Below, one piece after another: positions 13,015 to 25,221 of a stretch of 64,000 nt of DNA. The translations under genes and the position numbers were made by a program. The stretch comes from Purshia tridentata. Taxonomy: Eukaryota > Streptophyta > Magnoliopsida > Rosales > Rosaceae. How positions within the stretch are numbered: position 1 is the stretch's first letter; the number at the start of each line of letters is the position of its first letter. Below the pieces are notes generated by a model that saw only the letters and a program-made list of their open reading frames with translations, had not been told where the DNA came from and searched no databases. Location: assembly GCA_003254885.1 (NCBI GenBank), contig QANT01008329.1:28874-92873 (forward strand). Reading direction: 5' to 3'.

Positions 13015-14156
13015 ATTCGAGTTTAACTGTTCGTTTTGTCTCTCCTTCCTGATTACCGAATCAATTATGTGCCACGTCACCAACTGAAATCTCCCGGGAT
13101 GGGGATGCTTTGCTTTTGTCTTCTCTTTATTTGGAGGTTGGTGCCAGTATTAATGTCTTTATTTTTTATTTTTTAATCCCAATTTATTTATTTCATTAGG
13201 AATAAGCATTTCGTCCCAGATAAAGAAAAAAGAATAAGCATTTCGTTTTGGCGCCATTTCGAATTTCTTAGTTGGTCATTAGAGAAAAAAAAAAGTAATC
13301 GCTTTCCTTATGTCTCCTAAGGTTCTTAAAAAACAATTATTTTGAAAAAAAAAATCAACAACCAATGTTTTTAATCATTTGATGATTAGTGTATGACATC
13401 AATAAGCTATAGTCTAGTAGTATTTATTTCTATAATGTTAAATGTCTTAATTTAGTCCTGTCAAAAAATATATATATATATATATCGTAGTTGGAAAAAA
13501 TAATTAGGACCTAACAAGCTTTTAATATTCCCTTAACTCATACAAAATCTATAAATTTTTAAAATATATATACTAAATCGTACTTAATAGGAAAGCAAAA
13601 GTTGTCATTAAAGTTATGAATCCGTGATCAAGGTTTCAATATTTTCAAAAGCTGTCGAGCACTTTTGAATAAATTTTTTTTTTTCTATGTTATCCCATTT
13701 TATATGACCACAAACAATGCTTGTTGAATCTTCAAAGAAGGATATGTCATGAAAATGACATGTCCTTGTTGGGGGTAGAGACTTGAAATAAAATCATTTT
13801 TTAGAGAGAGAGAGATGGTTTTTGCCACATGCAGTGAAGAATTCAAGAAATTTTTAGTGGTTGATTGATCTTGTTTATATTGTACTGGGGTTGCCAGTTC
13901 TGGATCGATTATTCGGAATTATGATTAAGTTGATTTTATATATATTATTTCTTAAATGAGTTTCAGCTGCTCTGCACACGTTGATCAACATGTAAAGTGT
14001 GTTTGAAAATGGAAGCAGCAGTCAAGCAAAGCCAAGTTAACACTCAATTTCATTCCATGATTTTAAGCAAGCAAAATGGGTTGAGGGGAGGACAGCATAA
14101 CGATAAGTCCATAACTATTAACCAAGCAAGACATGGAGACTGCGAATGATCATCGA
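12282..14156. other. 5' region of the PRAF gene and intergenic DNA
   Basis: The part up to about 13.1 kb is the probable 5' leader and promoter of the minus-strand PRAF gene. It holds GA/CT microsatellites (about 12835-12865 and 12980-13015). Beyond that is AT-rich DNA with a TA microsatellite at about 13468-13485. The short open frames here are repeat-driven and are not called as genes. Confidence 0.5.
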
Positions 14157-15312
14157 TCAGTACATATAATCATCATCAAAGATCATGTAATTGTTGCTCC
14201 TTCTGGCTCTTGATTCTCTATCAGCCTGCAAATTAGAAACACAAATATTATAATTAACCTCACATCACATCACATTACATATTGGCACCAAACGCATACA
14301 AAAGGATTAATAGATTGTAAGCTAGCCTGGTAGCATATATATTACCATTATATAGATACAAGAAAAACAGAAGACAACTAATTAATATACCTTGGTTATA
14401 AGCCTTTCAAATGCTTCTGTCCCATGCTCTTCCATGTACTTTTCAGCAGCAGTTAAAACATCATCCGGTTTGCTGAAGATGTTCTTCTTTCTTGGGATAT
14501 ACCAGATCTGATGAGCAGTCTGTGGGTTCATATAGTATGGTCTTATAAAGCGCTGATACACATATGCTGCCCCATTGAAATGTGGCAGCACCAACCAACA
14601 TGTAATAATCAACTTGGCATAAGCCCAAATGGGGAAGCTGCACACACCAAGGTTCAAAATGCTGTTCAGAGAACTAAGAGTATAAACTATAAAGGTTCAA
14701 AATTCTCACCAATTGTTACAACAAAATATAGTAATAAAGCATAGTAAGCAGTAACCAAGACAAAAGCAGCAATTACCATTCAAGGACTTTGGCAAATGTG
14801 AGCTCGAAGAGTGTTATCAAAGAATACAGAACCCAATAGGTAAGCCATTGTTGATCATCAGTACGTGACTTGGTCTCTATTGCCTTGATCGAAGCATATC
14901 TGTGAAAAGGCAATGAGAACCATGTAATATATATAACTTCAAATTTCAACTTAATTACTGAAGAGTACATATATATATAGGTGACTACGAGCATGTCCAC
15001 ACGTACATTACAACTGAATCATCTGATTTAGTGTTGAAGAAAAAGGCACAATATATACTTACAGGGGGTAAACGAGAGTGACTAGAGGCCTGCAGATATG
15101 GGAAACAAAGAAGATAACTTAGAAACTAAGACCAAAACAATTAAGCACATTAATTGATGCCAAAATCTGTCAGTGTTGTAATGTAACATGCATGTATGTA
15201 TATGAATTGTATTAGTTTTAGAATTTAGCTAGAGAGAGACGTACAAAGCAAGGACATCAAAGTTGTTGGCCACAACTAGGAGAAAATTCCTAGAACCCGT
15301 ATCTCTTGCCAT
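14157..15312 (-). CDS. HVA22 family protein (TB2/DP1/REEP type, HVA22a-like), 5 exons
   Basis: Five exons give 177 residues: 15312-15245, 15089-15063, 14899-14777, 14637-14391 and 14225-14157, all joining in frame. The TB2/DP1/HVA22 domain is complete: LVTLVYPLYASIKAIE, DDQQWLTYWVLYSL, ELTFAKVLE and FPIWAYAKLIITCWLVLPHFNGAAYVY. It contains two hydrophobic hairpins, as expected for reticulon-like, ER membrane-shaping proteins. A C-terminal extension (KPDDVLTAAEKYMEEHG) and the 177-residue length match the longer HVA22a type rather than the short HVA22d/e type. HVA22 was found as an ABA- and stress-induced barley gene and is linked to ER and vesicle traffic and autophagy. A Cys (codon split by the third intron) replaces the usual Trp after VLE. 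No clear ABRE was picked out by eye. Confidence 0.92.
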
Positions 15313-18300
15313 AGTAATATTATTGCCGTGTTTGTTGAGTTATAGCTTCTGGTTAAGTCATCTGGGTCTTAAAAAGATTGAGAGAGCCAGAGAGGATTTC
15401 AAAAAGTTGATGTAAAGCTAACAAGAAAGATAAATTAATGTCAAAAAGTTAAGATAAAGGAGAAGCTGATTTTGCGGGCATCAATCAAATCGTACACAAG
15501 AAAAGAGGCACCGATTTCTTTTCTTTCACAAGGAAATTACAAGAGTGGTTTTGGTAAAGCACTAAAGCGTGAATGGTGTGGGTGGATAAATTGGATTGAG
15601 ATTTTAGTAGTGCTTGAGTTGAACTTGAGCCCAACATTTTCTTTTTGTCCAACTTGAGCCCAGCTAGATAAAAAAGAGGAAATTAAACACCAAAAATTAA
15701 TAGGGATCGAAAGACGTGTTACCGCATTAATTCTTTCTATTATGGCTGGCCTTAGCGTTGCAATTTTAGTAATGTGCATGTTGTCACGTACGAATTCTAA
15801 TATTAATGATTAATATCAACGCTTTCATATGCATATTTTAGTACTTAAACGAATCTTCTACCTATAATTAACTAACTGTTAGTTTAGACCGTATTTATCT
15901 TCTATATATTAGGAGAGATCTAAGATTCATATTTAAAAATTAAAAAAGAAAACCCTTTATACATTCATAGTGAAGCTAGCATCTGAATGGATGGTCAGTC
16001 CAAATCCAATAATGAGCAATTTTACGGATTTCTCAGCAGCCTAGCTAGCTATATACAACTAGGCATACAAGAAAAAGAACGTGTGACTGTTGATGTGTCC
16101 AAAACGTACATTACCCATATGCCAATAATATAGGGGCATGCAATTAATGTCGTCTTACCTACCAATGCTGTATGGTCGATCCGTATGGAGATTACATATG
16201 GAAAGTCCTCACTCTTTACGGTCTTACCATTCATTCAAATTCAAAATATACTGAATATACCATAAAATTCAATATATTCAAGTATCAAACAAATTAATTA
16301 TTGCTACATATAGAATATAGTCTATAGACTATGATCAAGTCTCATATCTGCACCATGACTAGCTAATGCTACATATATATATATTCTCATTAACCACAGC
16401 AGTTAATGTACGTGCATGTATGGTAGATATATAGAACCCAACCAACTAAACCTTAGCAATTAGTTGGCTACTTGATCGATCTGCCACGTACGACCCACAC
16501 AACAGACGAAGTAGGAGATCGAAAAATGAAACGAACATGAATGCCAACTGTAAAGGGATGATGACATAAGTGATCATAACCTCTCATAGGCAATTAAATT
16601 ATGGTTATAATTGCTTTTGACCAAGACATTGGGTTAGATCGATTGATATTCGATATAGTTACTTGCTAGAAAATAGATGGCTCCCGAACTTCAATGCAGA
16701 GCAAGTCTTACAATTCATAATTAATTATGCCTAAAATGAAGTATATATATATACCTCAATAAAATGACTATCTATATTTGCATATTATTTTTTACCTACA
16801 TAATCTTTCTAATATGAGATTTCATAAATAATTTTATTTGTGACATCTCTCATAGAACATACTCTATATAGTATTTCAACGATCTGAACCATCTATTTTT
16901 TAGGTCTTTATTTATAGTCATTCTTGCAAAAAATTAATCAAATCGAAAATCATTTGTTTATCTAATTTTGATCAAAAAAATTAACAAACTAAATATTTTT
17001 CATAAAACCGTCTATTTGTTTGATCAAAGTTAGATGAGTAAATAATTTTCAATTTGACTAAATTTTTACAAGAATGATTTATAGAGGCTTAAAAAATAGA
17101 TGGTTCAGATTATTGAAAAACTATATAAAGTGTGCCTATTCGCCCCATCTCACAAATAAACTTAAATGTGAAATTCCATCGTTGAAGGAGCCTGTTATAT
17201 ATTTTACAAATATAACGGAGGAGTATGTATATCTCAGTACGTCAACATAAAACATTGATTAAAATAAGCTTAAAATTGCAAGTTGCAACAACGTACTAAT
17301 ATCCAGACATTTAATTATAAATATTGATGCTGGAAGAATATATAATCAAACAATATTCATTGGCCATAACACGCACGAATAAGCAAATTAAGCAGGCAAT
17401 GTCCTAAGTATATTCTTAAATGATGATCACTAGTAAGTAGCTAGTAGCAAGACGTTCCAATATCAATCGATATCCCTAAATGCATATATATGTTGCCTGT
17501 TAATTAAGTGCTAGGAACACACACACACACACATATATGTATGTACACAGAGGTGGGACAAATTATGAGCAACAAGAAGTGCAGGAATATCAAAGTGTCC
17601 TATAGTTGAGTAATGAATGGTGCACATATGTGGTATAAGAAATGCGTATGATCGATGCATGTACGTATGTGCAGTAGGCACTTGAATCTGGAGAGAGTCT
17701 CCGTGGTAGCAAGCAAGCCAGGAATTAAGGTGTATAGAAAGATGAGCAGGAATGCATGCAGTCAGTGACTGCAGACTGGCCTTTAAAATACAAATATTGG
17801 GTCAGATCATGCACCACCTGAGCCACTGAGATGCCACCTTAAAGGCTGATTTTACTTAATATGCGTAGATGCATCATGCATGCGTGGGCTCCTCCAATAT
17901 CTTGATTCTGTGTATATATATTAGTGCCCAGTGGGTAACTGATCATCATCACGTACAACTGCGCTGCAGCGGCCTCACCAGTAGAATACTACCAGTATAT
18001 ATATCACATATATGATATATTCATGGGATCGAGTTCGACATCCGATAAAAGTTAAAAAACCAATCACAAATATTTCAAAATGGAACAATTTTAGTTTTCA
18101 ATTTAATTTTTCTTATCAATTAAAGTACTGTACGTGCAATATTAATTTCAGTGACTCGATCTGTCATGTCCACAAGTTTATAGTGGAGGTTTCTCGATCA
18201 ACCACACTGAGATAATGAAAAGATCGAGAGATCACCTAGAAAGAGAGAAATGTTATTAATAATTACCATTTAATTAATCTGTTGATGCAAACATATATGC

Positions 18301-18695
18301 TTCCTCTACTGCAGTGAAATTAATTAAGTAAATATAGATTGCATGCATGTAATGTATTAGCTAGCAATTAAAAACCATCAAGTAGTACTACTCATTAATT
18401 GTTCAGTCAAACCCACATGAAACACCCTACCTAGCTAGCTAATAGCTAATTAGCTATAGTAAAAGCAAACAAGCCAACACGCGTTGTTAATTAAAATCAA
18501 TTTTCCTCTCAAACCCTAGAATTTTCTCACTAGTGCAGATCGAACATTAAACTCGAATTCAAAGCAATCAAACTTGCTCCTTATAATCCGTTGCAAATCA
18601 TCAACATATATATGCACATAGAAATTAAGTAGGATTTAAAAAACCCCCCCAAAAAAAAAAAGAGAAAAAAATCAAGCCATACTCTTGTAGTTGAC
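15313..18695. other. Gene-poor intergenic region
   Basis: This is AT-rich DNA without a supported gene. It contains a foldback element at about 16.76-17.22 kb (listed separately), an AC microsatellite near 17517-17532, several TATATA runs and many TAGCTAGC-like short palindromes near 18.4 kb. It includes the upstream region of HVA22 and the 3' flank of the TCP gene. Confidence 0.5.
16760..17222. repeat. Foldback (MITE-like) element with long terminal inverted repeats
   Basis: Two arms of roughly 200 bases are reverse complements with scattered mismatches around a centre near 16985. For example GATCTGAACCATCTATTTTT on the left (about 16881-16900) pairs with AAAAATAGATGGTTCAGATT on the right (about 17093-17112). 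AATTTTGATCAAA near the centre pairs with TTTGATCAAAGTT. The similarity runs outward past the CATCTC/GAGATG segments to about 16.77 and 17.21 kb. No open reading frame lies inside. This is the structure of a non-autonomous DNA transposon; superfamily and target site duplication were not determined. Confidence 0.7.
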
Positions 18696-20015
18696 CTAGG
18701 AATGGTGACTAGCATTTGAATGATCATGTTCCTGGTCTGCCCTATGGTGTTGTTGATGGGACCCATTCCCCGGAGACTCCATGGGAACGCCACTAAGGAT
18801 CGGCCGGTACGCATTGAGTGCCGCCAGCATGCCCAAGTGGGTGTCGGCAATTGAGCCTCCGCGGTCACCACCACCACCAGTACTAACTCCTGTACCCAAT
18901 TGTTGGGCAGGCAAGATGGCCGCCATTGGAGGAGGAGCAAAATTCATAAAATGAAGGCCACCATGAGCAGTATTACTAGACATTGACCCCCTACCATACA
19001 TATTGCTGTTACCAACATTAGTGGGATTAATTGTCCACATGGGGTCATGACCACCACCACCACCACCACTACTCATCATCATCCCTTGATTACTAGGGTT
19101 TGCCTGCAACATCCAAAATGTGGCCGGAATTGTACTCTGACTCGCCGGAACAATCGGACCCGTACTAGATTGCAACATGTAGTTCCCTAACTGTTGATAT
19201 TGACTTTGTGATGATGATGATGACATTGGTAACAAATCTTGCTCCGCTCTTCGCTTTCTTCCCACACCGCCCTCACCGTCGGCCACGTCATCAATATTCA
19301 TAGCAGCAGCAGCAGCAGCAGCAGCAGCCTGATCACGCAACTCTTGCTTGGCGTTCAACATGGCATTATTCACATTATAACCAGAATTGAAATTCAATAA
19401 CATAGACGCGGACGACGAGGAAGGAGAAGCTGAAGAATTAGGAGAAGAAGATGAAGAAGAACTCCCCATTATGGAAGTAATCCCCTCCCACTCAGGCCTG
19501 GTCCTAAACTGTGAGGCGGCGGCTGCAGCAGCAGCGAAGCTAAGCTGGGGGTTGTAGTAACCGGCCCTCATCAAGTGTGAAGGCGCCGACATGGTGGACC
19601 CAGAGCTCCTCAACGAGATGTTGAGGGAAGTGAAGTTGGCGGGAATGGTGCCGGTGCCGGTGGCGGCGATCACGGCGGGCTCGGCCTGCTGGAGAAGCCA
19701 CTCAATGGTCTCACCGTCGGACTTGTGCCCTAATTCTCTAGTGAGCTGGAAAACCCTAGCGGCGCAAGTGGCGGGCATGCGGATCCGGCGGCCACGGCCG
19801 TCGACCTTGGTGTGCCTGTCTTTGGTTGAGGTCCTCTTGGGAGGGGGCTTCTTGGGTGGTTCTGGAATGGGCCGGTTGGGACTGGGCTCACCGCCGACAC
19901 CGGTTATGGCAAGAGAGGAGTAACCGGAACTGGAGCATGCTTCTTCTTCCTTTTTGTCTAGAAATTGTAATGGGAAATTAGGCCTGCGGATCCCATTTTC
20001 AGCTTCCATGATCAT
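18696..20015 (-). CDS. Class I TCP transcription factor (TCP14/TCP15-like)
   Basis: A single exon encodes 439 residues from the ATG at 20015. The frame stays open to a GTG at 20027, but that is not a plausible start, and a second ATG lies at 20009. The TCP domain (about residues 58-115: [20 protein letters not shown], then [20 protein letters not shown]) is of class I (PCF) type, with the four-residue deletion in the basic region. It is followed by the diagnostic [20 protein letters not shown] and [19 protein letters not shown]. The N-terminal [13 protein letters not shown] and the C-terminal [15 protein letters not shown] and LAALNAYR point to the TCP14/TCP15 clade. Class I TCPs act in the nucleus on TGGGCY/GTGGGNCC sites and promote growth and cell division. 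The tail has Ala, Ser and Gly runs; the longest Ala run is encoded by a pure trinucleotide repeat at 19302-19328. Confidence 0.95.
   Translation of the reverse strand: MIMEAENGIRRPNFPLQFLDKKEEEACSSSGYSSLAITGVGGEPSPNRPIPEPPKKPPPKRTSTKDRHTKVDGRGRRIRMPATCAARVFQLTRELGHKSDGETIEWLLQQAEPAVIAATGTGTIPANFTSLNISLRSSGSTMSAPSHLMRAGYYNPQLSFAAAAAAASQFRTRPEWEGITSIMGSSSSSSSPNSSASPSSSSASMLLNFNSGYNVNNAMLNAKQELRDQAAAAAAAAAMNIDDVADGEGGVGRKRRAEQDLLPMSSSSSQSQYQQLGNYMLQSSTGPIVPASQSTIPATFWMLQANPSNQGMMMSSGGGGGGHDPMWTINPTNVGNSNMYGRGSMSSNTAHGGLHFMNFAPPPMAAILPAQQLGTGVSTGGGGDRGGSIADTHLGMLAALNAYRPILSGVPMESPGNGSHQQHHRADQEHDHSNASHHS
19302..19328. repeat. GCA trinucleotide repeat coding a polyalanine run
   Basis: Nine perfect GCA units on the plus strand, read as Ala codons of the minus-strand TCP gene, make an uninterrupted trinucleotide repeat. 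Length variation between individuals would change the Ala run without shifting the frame. Confidence 0.8.
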
Positions 20016-20862
20016 ATCGGGACTCACTCACTATTTTTTTTTTTGAATATTTTTTAATATTTTTTCTTTTTGCTGTCTCTCCTAGTACAACTGTGGCTGA
20101 CCCTAAATTCTATCACTTAGTGGTGGCCTAGTGGGTCTCTCAGTCTCTCTCTTGTGGAGCATGGAATTTCTCTCAGATGGGGAAGCTAAGCTGGCAGCTC
20201 AGCAGCTCACTTGTTTTTCTCTTTTGTGTGAGAGAGAAAGGAAAAGGATAAGGGTCAAGGGAAGAGGGCAAGCTTTAAGCAACAAAAATAATGAGTGGGA
20301 ATTATATGGGGTTTTCTTTTTCCTTTTTTTTATCATCAAATTATTGCTTTCATATGGAAGAGGGTGTCTTCGTAATTTTCTCATTTTCTCATTTTTGTTT
20401 ACAAATATAAATTGAGTGTCCTTCTCCTATGGTTGGACAGTTCCTTGATTCAGACTCCACGTGCGGTGCTCTTTATCATTCAATCCCGTAAAGACAGTGG
20501 TGGCCGGAGGTGGGGCCCAATCTCCCAAGTAAAAAAAAAATTAAGACTCTGATTGGTAAAAAAAGAAGATGATCAAGTGGCTCCCATCGTATTCTTGTAA
20601 TCATTGCATTCTGCCTTCGCATCTTTCATTACTCTTTATCTTTTGGGACTCTAATTTCTTCAAATTCTCTTGGAAATCGACCACCGTCAAAAATTAGATT
20701 TTTTTTCTTTTTTCTTTTCCCACCATTAATTGTGTTCTTCTTCTTCAAGTAAATGAGTACTCAAAAGAAAATCTTTTGATAGATGTTTTAGGCTATTAGC
20801 CAAGACGTACCCCAACATTTTCTGGGTCCTTGATCCTAGACATGTGAGCCACAGTGCGCAAC

Positions 20863-20893
<31 letters not shown>

Positions 20894-23800
20894 GGGTCCT
20901 CATCCCTCAACTCAATAAGGACAGACTTTGATTTTGAAAGTTCAAATTCTAAAATTTGCTTTTTCTACCAAGAAATTATAAAGCTGTATGTACATAAGGG
21001 CGAAGTAGCTAACATTAATGATTTTTTTGCATTGCTAGTTTGTTACCAATTAACAAGGTTATACAGGCATTGTAAGCCATGTATATAGATAGCAAGAAAC
21101 AATATTAATAATCGTGTGCTATGATTTTAATTAATAAGAGTAACACCAAAATCCAATCGATCATCTCTCAAACTTTTCCTCAAATTTAAATTTGGGGATA
21201 AATGACTTCAAACTCACTCTCAATCTTTATATTCAAACTCCATCTAAAATTGAAATTTTCTTAAAATTTACCCAAATCAAGTTATTATATGGATAGGAAT
21301 CCCTAAATCATTTAAGTTGTGTAAGATTATTGAGGGGAAAACTATATATGGAGGTAAGTACATTTTAGAGGGAATAAATAAATGATACTTTTTGGATGAT
21401 TAAAATGGGTATTTTCAAAAATATTTGTGGAAACCTTTAACCTAGCTTACCATTAGAATATCTTTCTCTAAATTTAACTTAATTTTGAGGTATTCAAATT
21501 ATCGCTTAATTGAAAAATTATATAGGAAAAATATATGGAAATGATGTAATGTAATCAATGAAATTCCAAAGCTAGCCACACAATCTTGGCCTTTGATCAG
21601 CAGTTGAAAACAAAAAAAAACTGTTGTAAAATAGTTGATATCTAGAGAACTTTATAGAACTCTGGAGGAATCTCGATCTATCTAGAGAGAGAGACAGAGA
21701 GGCACATGTGAGACGTACGTACGTACCCAATGTGTAACAGGGCTCAAGAGTCAATTAGTGTAACTTGAAAGGGAGCAAAAGGAAAAGAAAAAGGGCAGAA
21801 ATAGAAACACATAATATTAATTGCAATACGTACAATGACTAGGAACAATTACGTTTCAACAACCAACATACCTAACTAATGATAAATCGATTTCCATGCC
21901 AGCATGCAGAAAATAAATCTTACATAAAAATGGCACTAATACCAGTTGGCACTCGATAATGACACTTCCTAATTTAGATATCATTGTCTTCCACTTTCGA
22001 TTAAACGTCTCATTTGATTTGTACTAAAATTGATTAATTAGCTAGAATGACATGCATGTTATTATATAGTGACTAGCTCATTTACATGTATGTAGAGCCA
22101 ACAATGTATATATATTTGTACGTACATATATAATCACATTGCACCAAAACCCTAATCGCACTAGCTATTACCAATTAATGATTATTTTAAAAGCATTTGA
22201 ATATAGAATACTGCTTAATTAATTATATAAACACCAATATATATTGTTGTGACAGTAACACAGCACTAGAAGTGGGGACAACTCTTTATGAGAAACCCTT
22301 TATATAGAACTAGGAAGAGGGTGAAGCTAGGCCAGGTTTTGGCCTCACCAAAACAATCCATGGCCAATTACTGTTTGAATAAGGGATATGAAAATTAATT
22401 AATATCTACATATGTATGGACCATTGGATTAATAATATGTAGTACTTGATAATGATTGCCAAGAAACCACGTGCCTTACTACCTATCTATATATGATGGC
22501 GGTGATCGATGACTTGATGGCTTACCCTCCACATTGGCTAATCAATCATATAAACAAATTTGTCGGAATGTTGGTGGTTGGCCAGCTATAAATAAATCAT
22601 TTTCGTCCTATTTTTGGCCAAGCCAGTAGTACAGTACTTCTTTTTCAAAGTTTCAAATTCAATTACGAATTTACGACTCATTCATCTATAACATGTTTAA
22701 GCTAGTTTTAATATTGTTACCTCGGAACCAAAATTCATAGCCAATAAATTAAGGAGACCTTGGTATTACAAAATGTATATATATTTGTTCAAAGATCCTG
22801 ATCGAATTAACTTTATTCGTTCATGCTCATGCAGAACTACATTAAATAATAAGTTTCAATGCAATTATTTACATACAGGCGAGCAATTGATTTCTAAATA
22901 CAGCGCCGAAGTGGATCAATTACATAAAAGTGAATATTAGATTGAAAAAATAAATTGGGAATTAAGAAAGAATGACAGGGTGGCACATGCACAATCCTAA
23001 TTGAAATCAGGGAATGAGTGAATGACAGCTGGTTGGATAACAAGGGATATATAAGCATCACTGTATTGCTTTAAGCCAATGTGAAGAATCCAAGTGTGTG
23101 TTCCGTAGTCTGCACAAAAAGAAATGCATTTAACTATTTAAGCATTTGTGGGTCATTCCAAGCTCGATCTTATTAGTTACTACTTTGCAGTGACCTTACC
23201 TAGTTAGCAGTACTAGTTACCCTGTGATGGGTCTCTGTTTCTGATATGCTTTTCTAGTTTCTTCTTCCTCTTTTCATAATTTTGAGGTCTTTGTCACAAG
23301 TATCAAGAGGACAGCCTCCAGCCCTCCACAGTTTCAACCTCATTAAACAAATGCAATCTCTTTATAATAATTCAAATCTTGTATTATTCTAACACATCAT
23401 TTGATAATATTTAAAATATAATGGGTTTGAGTGTTTAGAGGTGCTGAAGTTTCGAAAATTGACAAGAATACGATAAAGGCTAGTGATGTGTCTTCATTGT
23501 CAAAGGAGTGATTGGTGTGGTGTCCAATTTAATTATGTTAGGTAGCAGATTAAAATTGAAACATGAACAATCAGTAAGTGGTCGATTAACGCATAACACT
23601 GCCATTAGATCGAGTAAGCTTCTTTTTTTTTTCTGGGCCAATAGATTAAGCTTTCGTTCATTCACAATCGCAAATTGGCAACACATTTGACATTATTACA
23701 AACACAGCTGAGCTACTACGGACAAAGTCAATTGCAGCGGTCGAATGGTAGAGAGGGAGTGGACCCCACAGTCCAGCCCAGTTAATCGAATGTCCTTCTC

Positions 23801-25221
23801 CAGTCCTTCTGGCGGAGTTGGTGGGTGGGATGACAACGCCACATCAGACTCCAACACTTCACACTTGGAATCTACTTGTACATTAATTAATCTCGTTTAT
23901 AATATTGTATTAAATTTATATTTATTCAATTACTATAATTTACATAATTTTATTTTATAAAATCAACGGTACAAATTCAATCTTAATTAAACTAATTATT
24001 CCTTCCCTGACTCGTCATTAGGTTCCTCCCAAGATTTAGGGAAGGTATTATTCCCCCTCGTTGCTAACATTAAAGATAGATTTAAAATGTAGCGGCAGTT
24101 GGGTCACATCATGTTTGACTTTTGTCCCCTGCTTCGTCTATTTGAACTCTAACATGTAATATATCTCAATCGGGCTGGGCTTTGATTGGGCTGGCCCGCA
24201 ATATTAGTAACATCTCCTCCCCTCAATCACTACCATTTACATGTCTTCAAGAAATATTGAGGATGAAGCTCTGATTTTTTATTTTATAAAACCTATAAAT
24301 TCTATATACTCGCACTATATCCTCAAATATTGATTATGTGACTATGTATTATGAAATTAAGAGGTGTATACATACAACCGTTGTATAAATTTTTCTGTAG
24401 ATTGTATATTTATATGTCATAGTCAATGATCATATCTAGATATGGCAATAATTGATGTGAATTGCCCACCAATAATGTCAACAAGTAGTCATAATCTATA
24501 AGTATGAAAACACGGTGGATATTGTATTTTTTGGGTCCACTAAGTTCATAATTCAAACCAATTGCCTGCCACGTGATTGACTATGCTAATTTACAGGGAC
24601 CTTATAATGCCACTTGGACGTCATTGTTCTTATCTAGGACGATAGTCAAATTAACGGATTCTCTCCCGTGAGGAAGCATGTTGGGGGCTACATGCGGAAA
24701 ATTCACTGCAACCACACAATTCAACACTATTTGTGAAATTGTGTGGCTGTGGTGGGTTTTTCGCACCCGACCTGCACTATGCTTTTTCGTAAGAGAGAAA
24801 GATGACTGACTGAGAAGTGAGAACTTTAAAAAGAAAACTAAAGAAATTGAAACTGAGGAAGATAATGGGCTTAATTTATTCTACTTTCTTGGATTTGTAT
24901 GAGAGAATATTTTTAGTTAGGTACACGCTAGAAGGACTGAGAATCGGGTTCTGATGAGTTGTGGGCTTCCATAGCAGCCTATCTGTCAAATAAAACTCCC
25001 ATGATAAAAGAAATACTTATATAATTCTATTGCAATATGCCATTATTTGCAAAAACTGGCACATTGGATGCTAATTTGACCACGTCTGACAGACTGACAC
25101 GTAAACAACCAGAAAAAAGAGATTTCCCCAATTGTGAAAAAATCCTTCTAGTTATGAACATGAACACCAAAGAGATTTAAGACTATCTAATAATGTGGAG
25201 TAGTTATGAGTCAAATGCATG
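20016..25221. other. Large intergenic region upstream of TCP gene
   Basis: No supported gene was seen in 5.2 kb. The first few hundred bases are the likely TCP promoter and leader. The rest holds a TATATG/TG microsatellite (20868-20893), many TATATA and ACGTACGT short repeats, and a compact hairpin element at 24668-24793 (listed separately). The open frames here are short, low-complexity or without family resemblance. Confidence 0.5.
24668..24793. repeat. Compact hairpin element (possible small MITE)
   Basis: About 60-base arms fold back on each other. GCGGAAAATTCACTGCAACC with ACACAATTC on the left pairs with GAAATTGTGT and GGCTGTGGTGGGTTTTTCGC on the right. GGAAGCAT and ATGCTTTTTCG form the outer ends. 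The loop is a few bases around 24727-24735. No coding potential. Confidence 0.6.

Noticed and set aside
15472-15779. Short overlapping frames on both strands upstream of HVA22
   Set aside because: No family resemblance, no splice partners, and low-complexity surroundings.
20016-20027. Upstream start of the TCP gene at 20027
   Set aside because: The codon is GTG; the ATG at 20015 (or 20009) is the plausible start.
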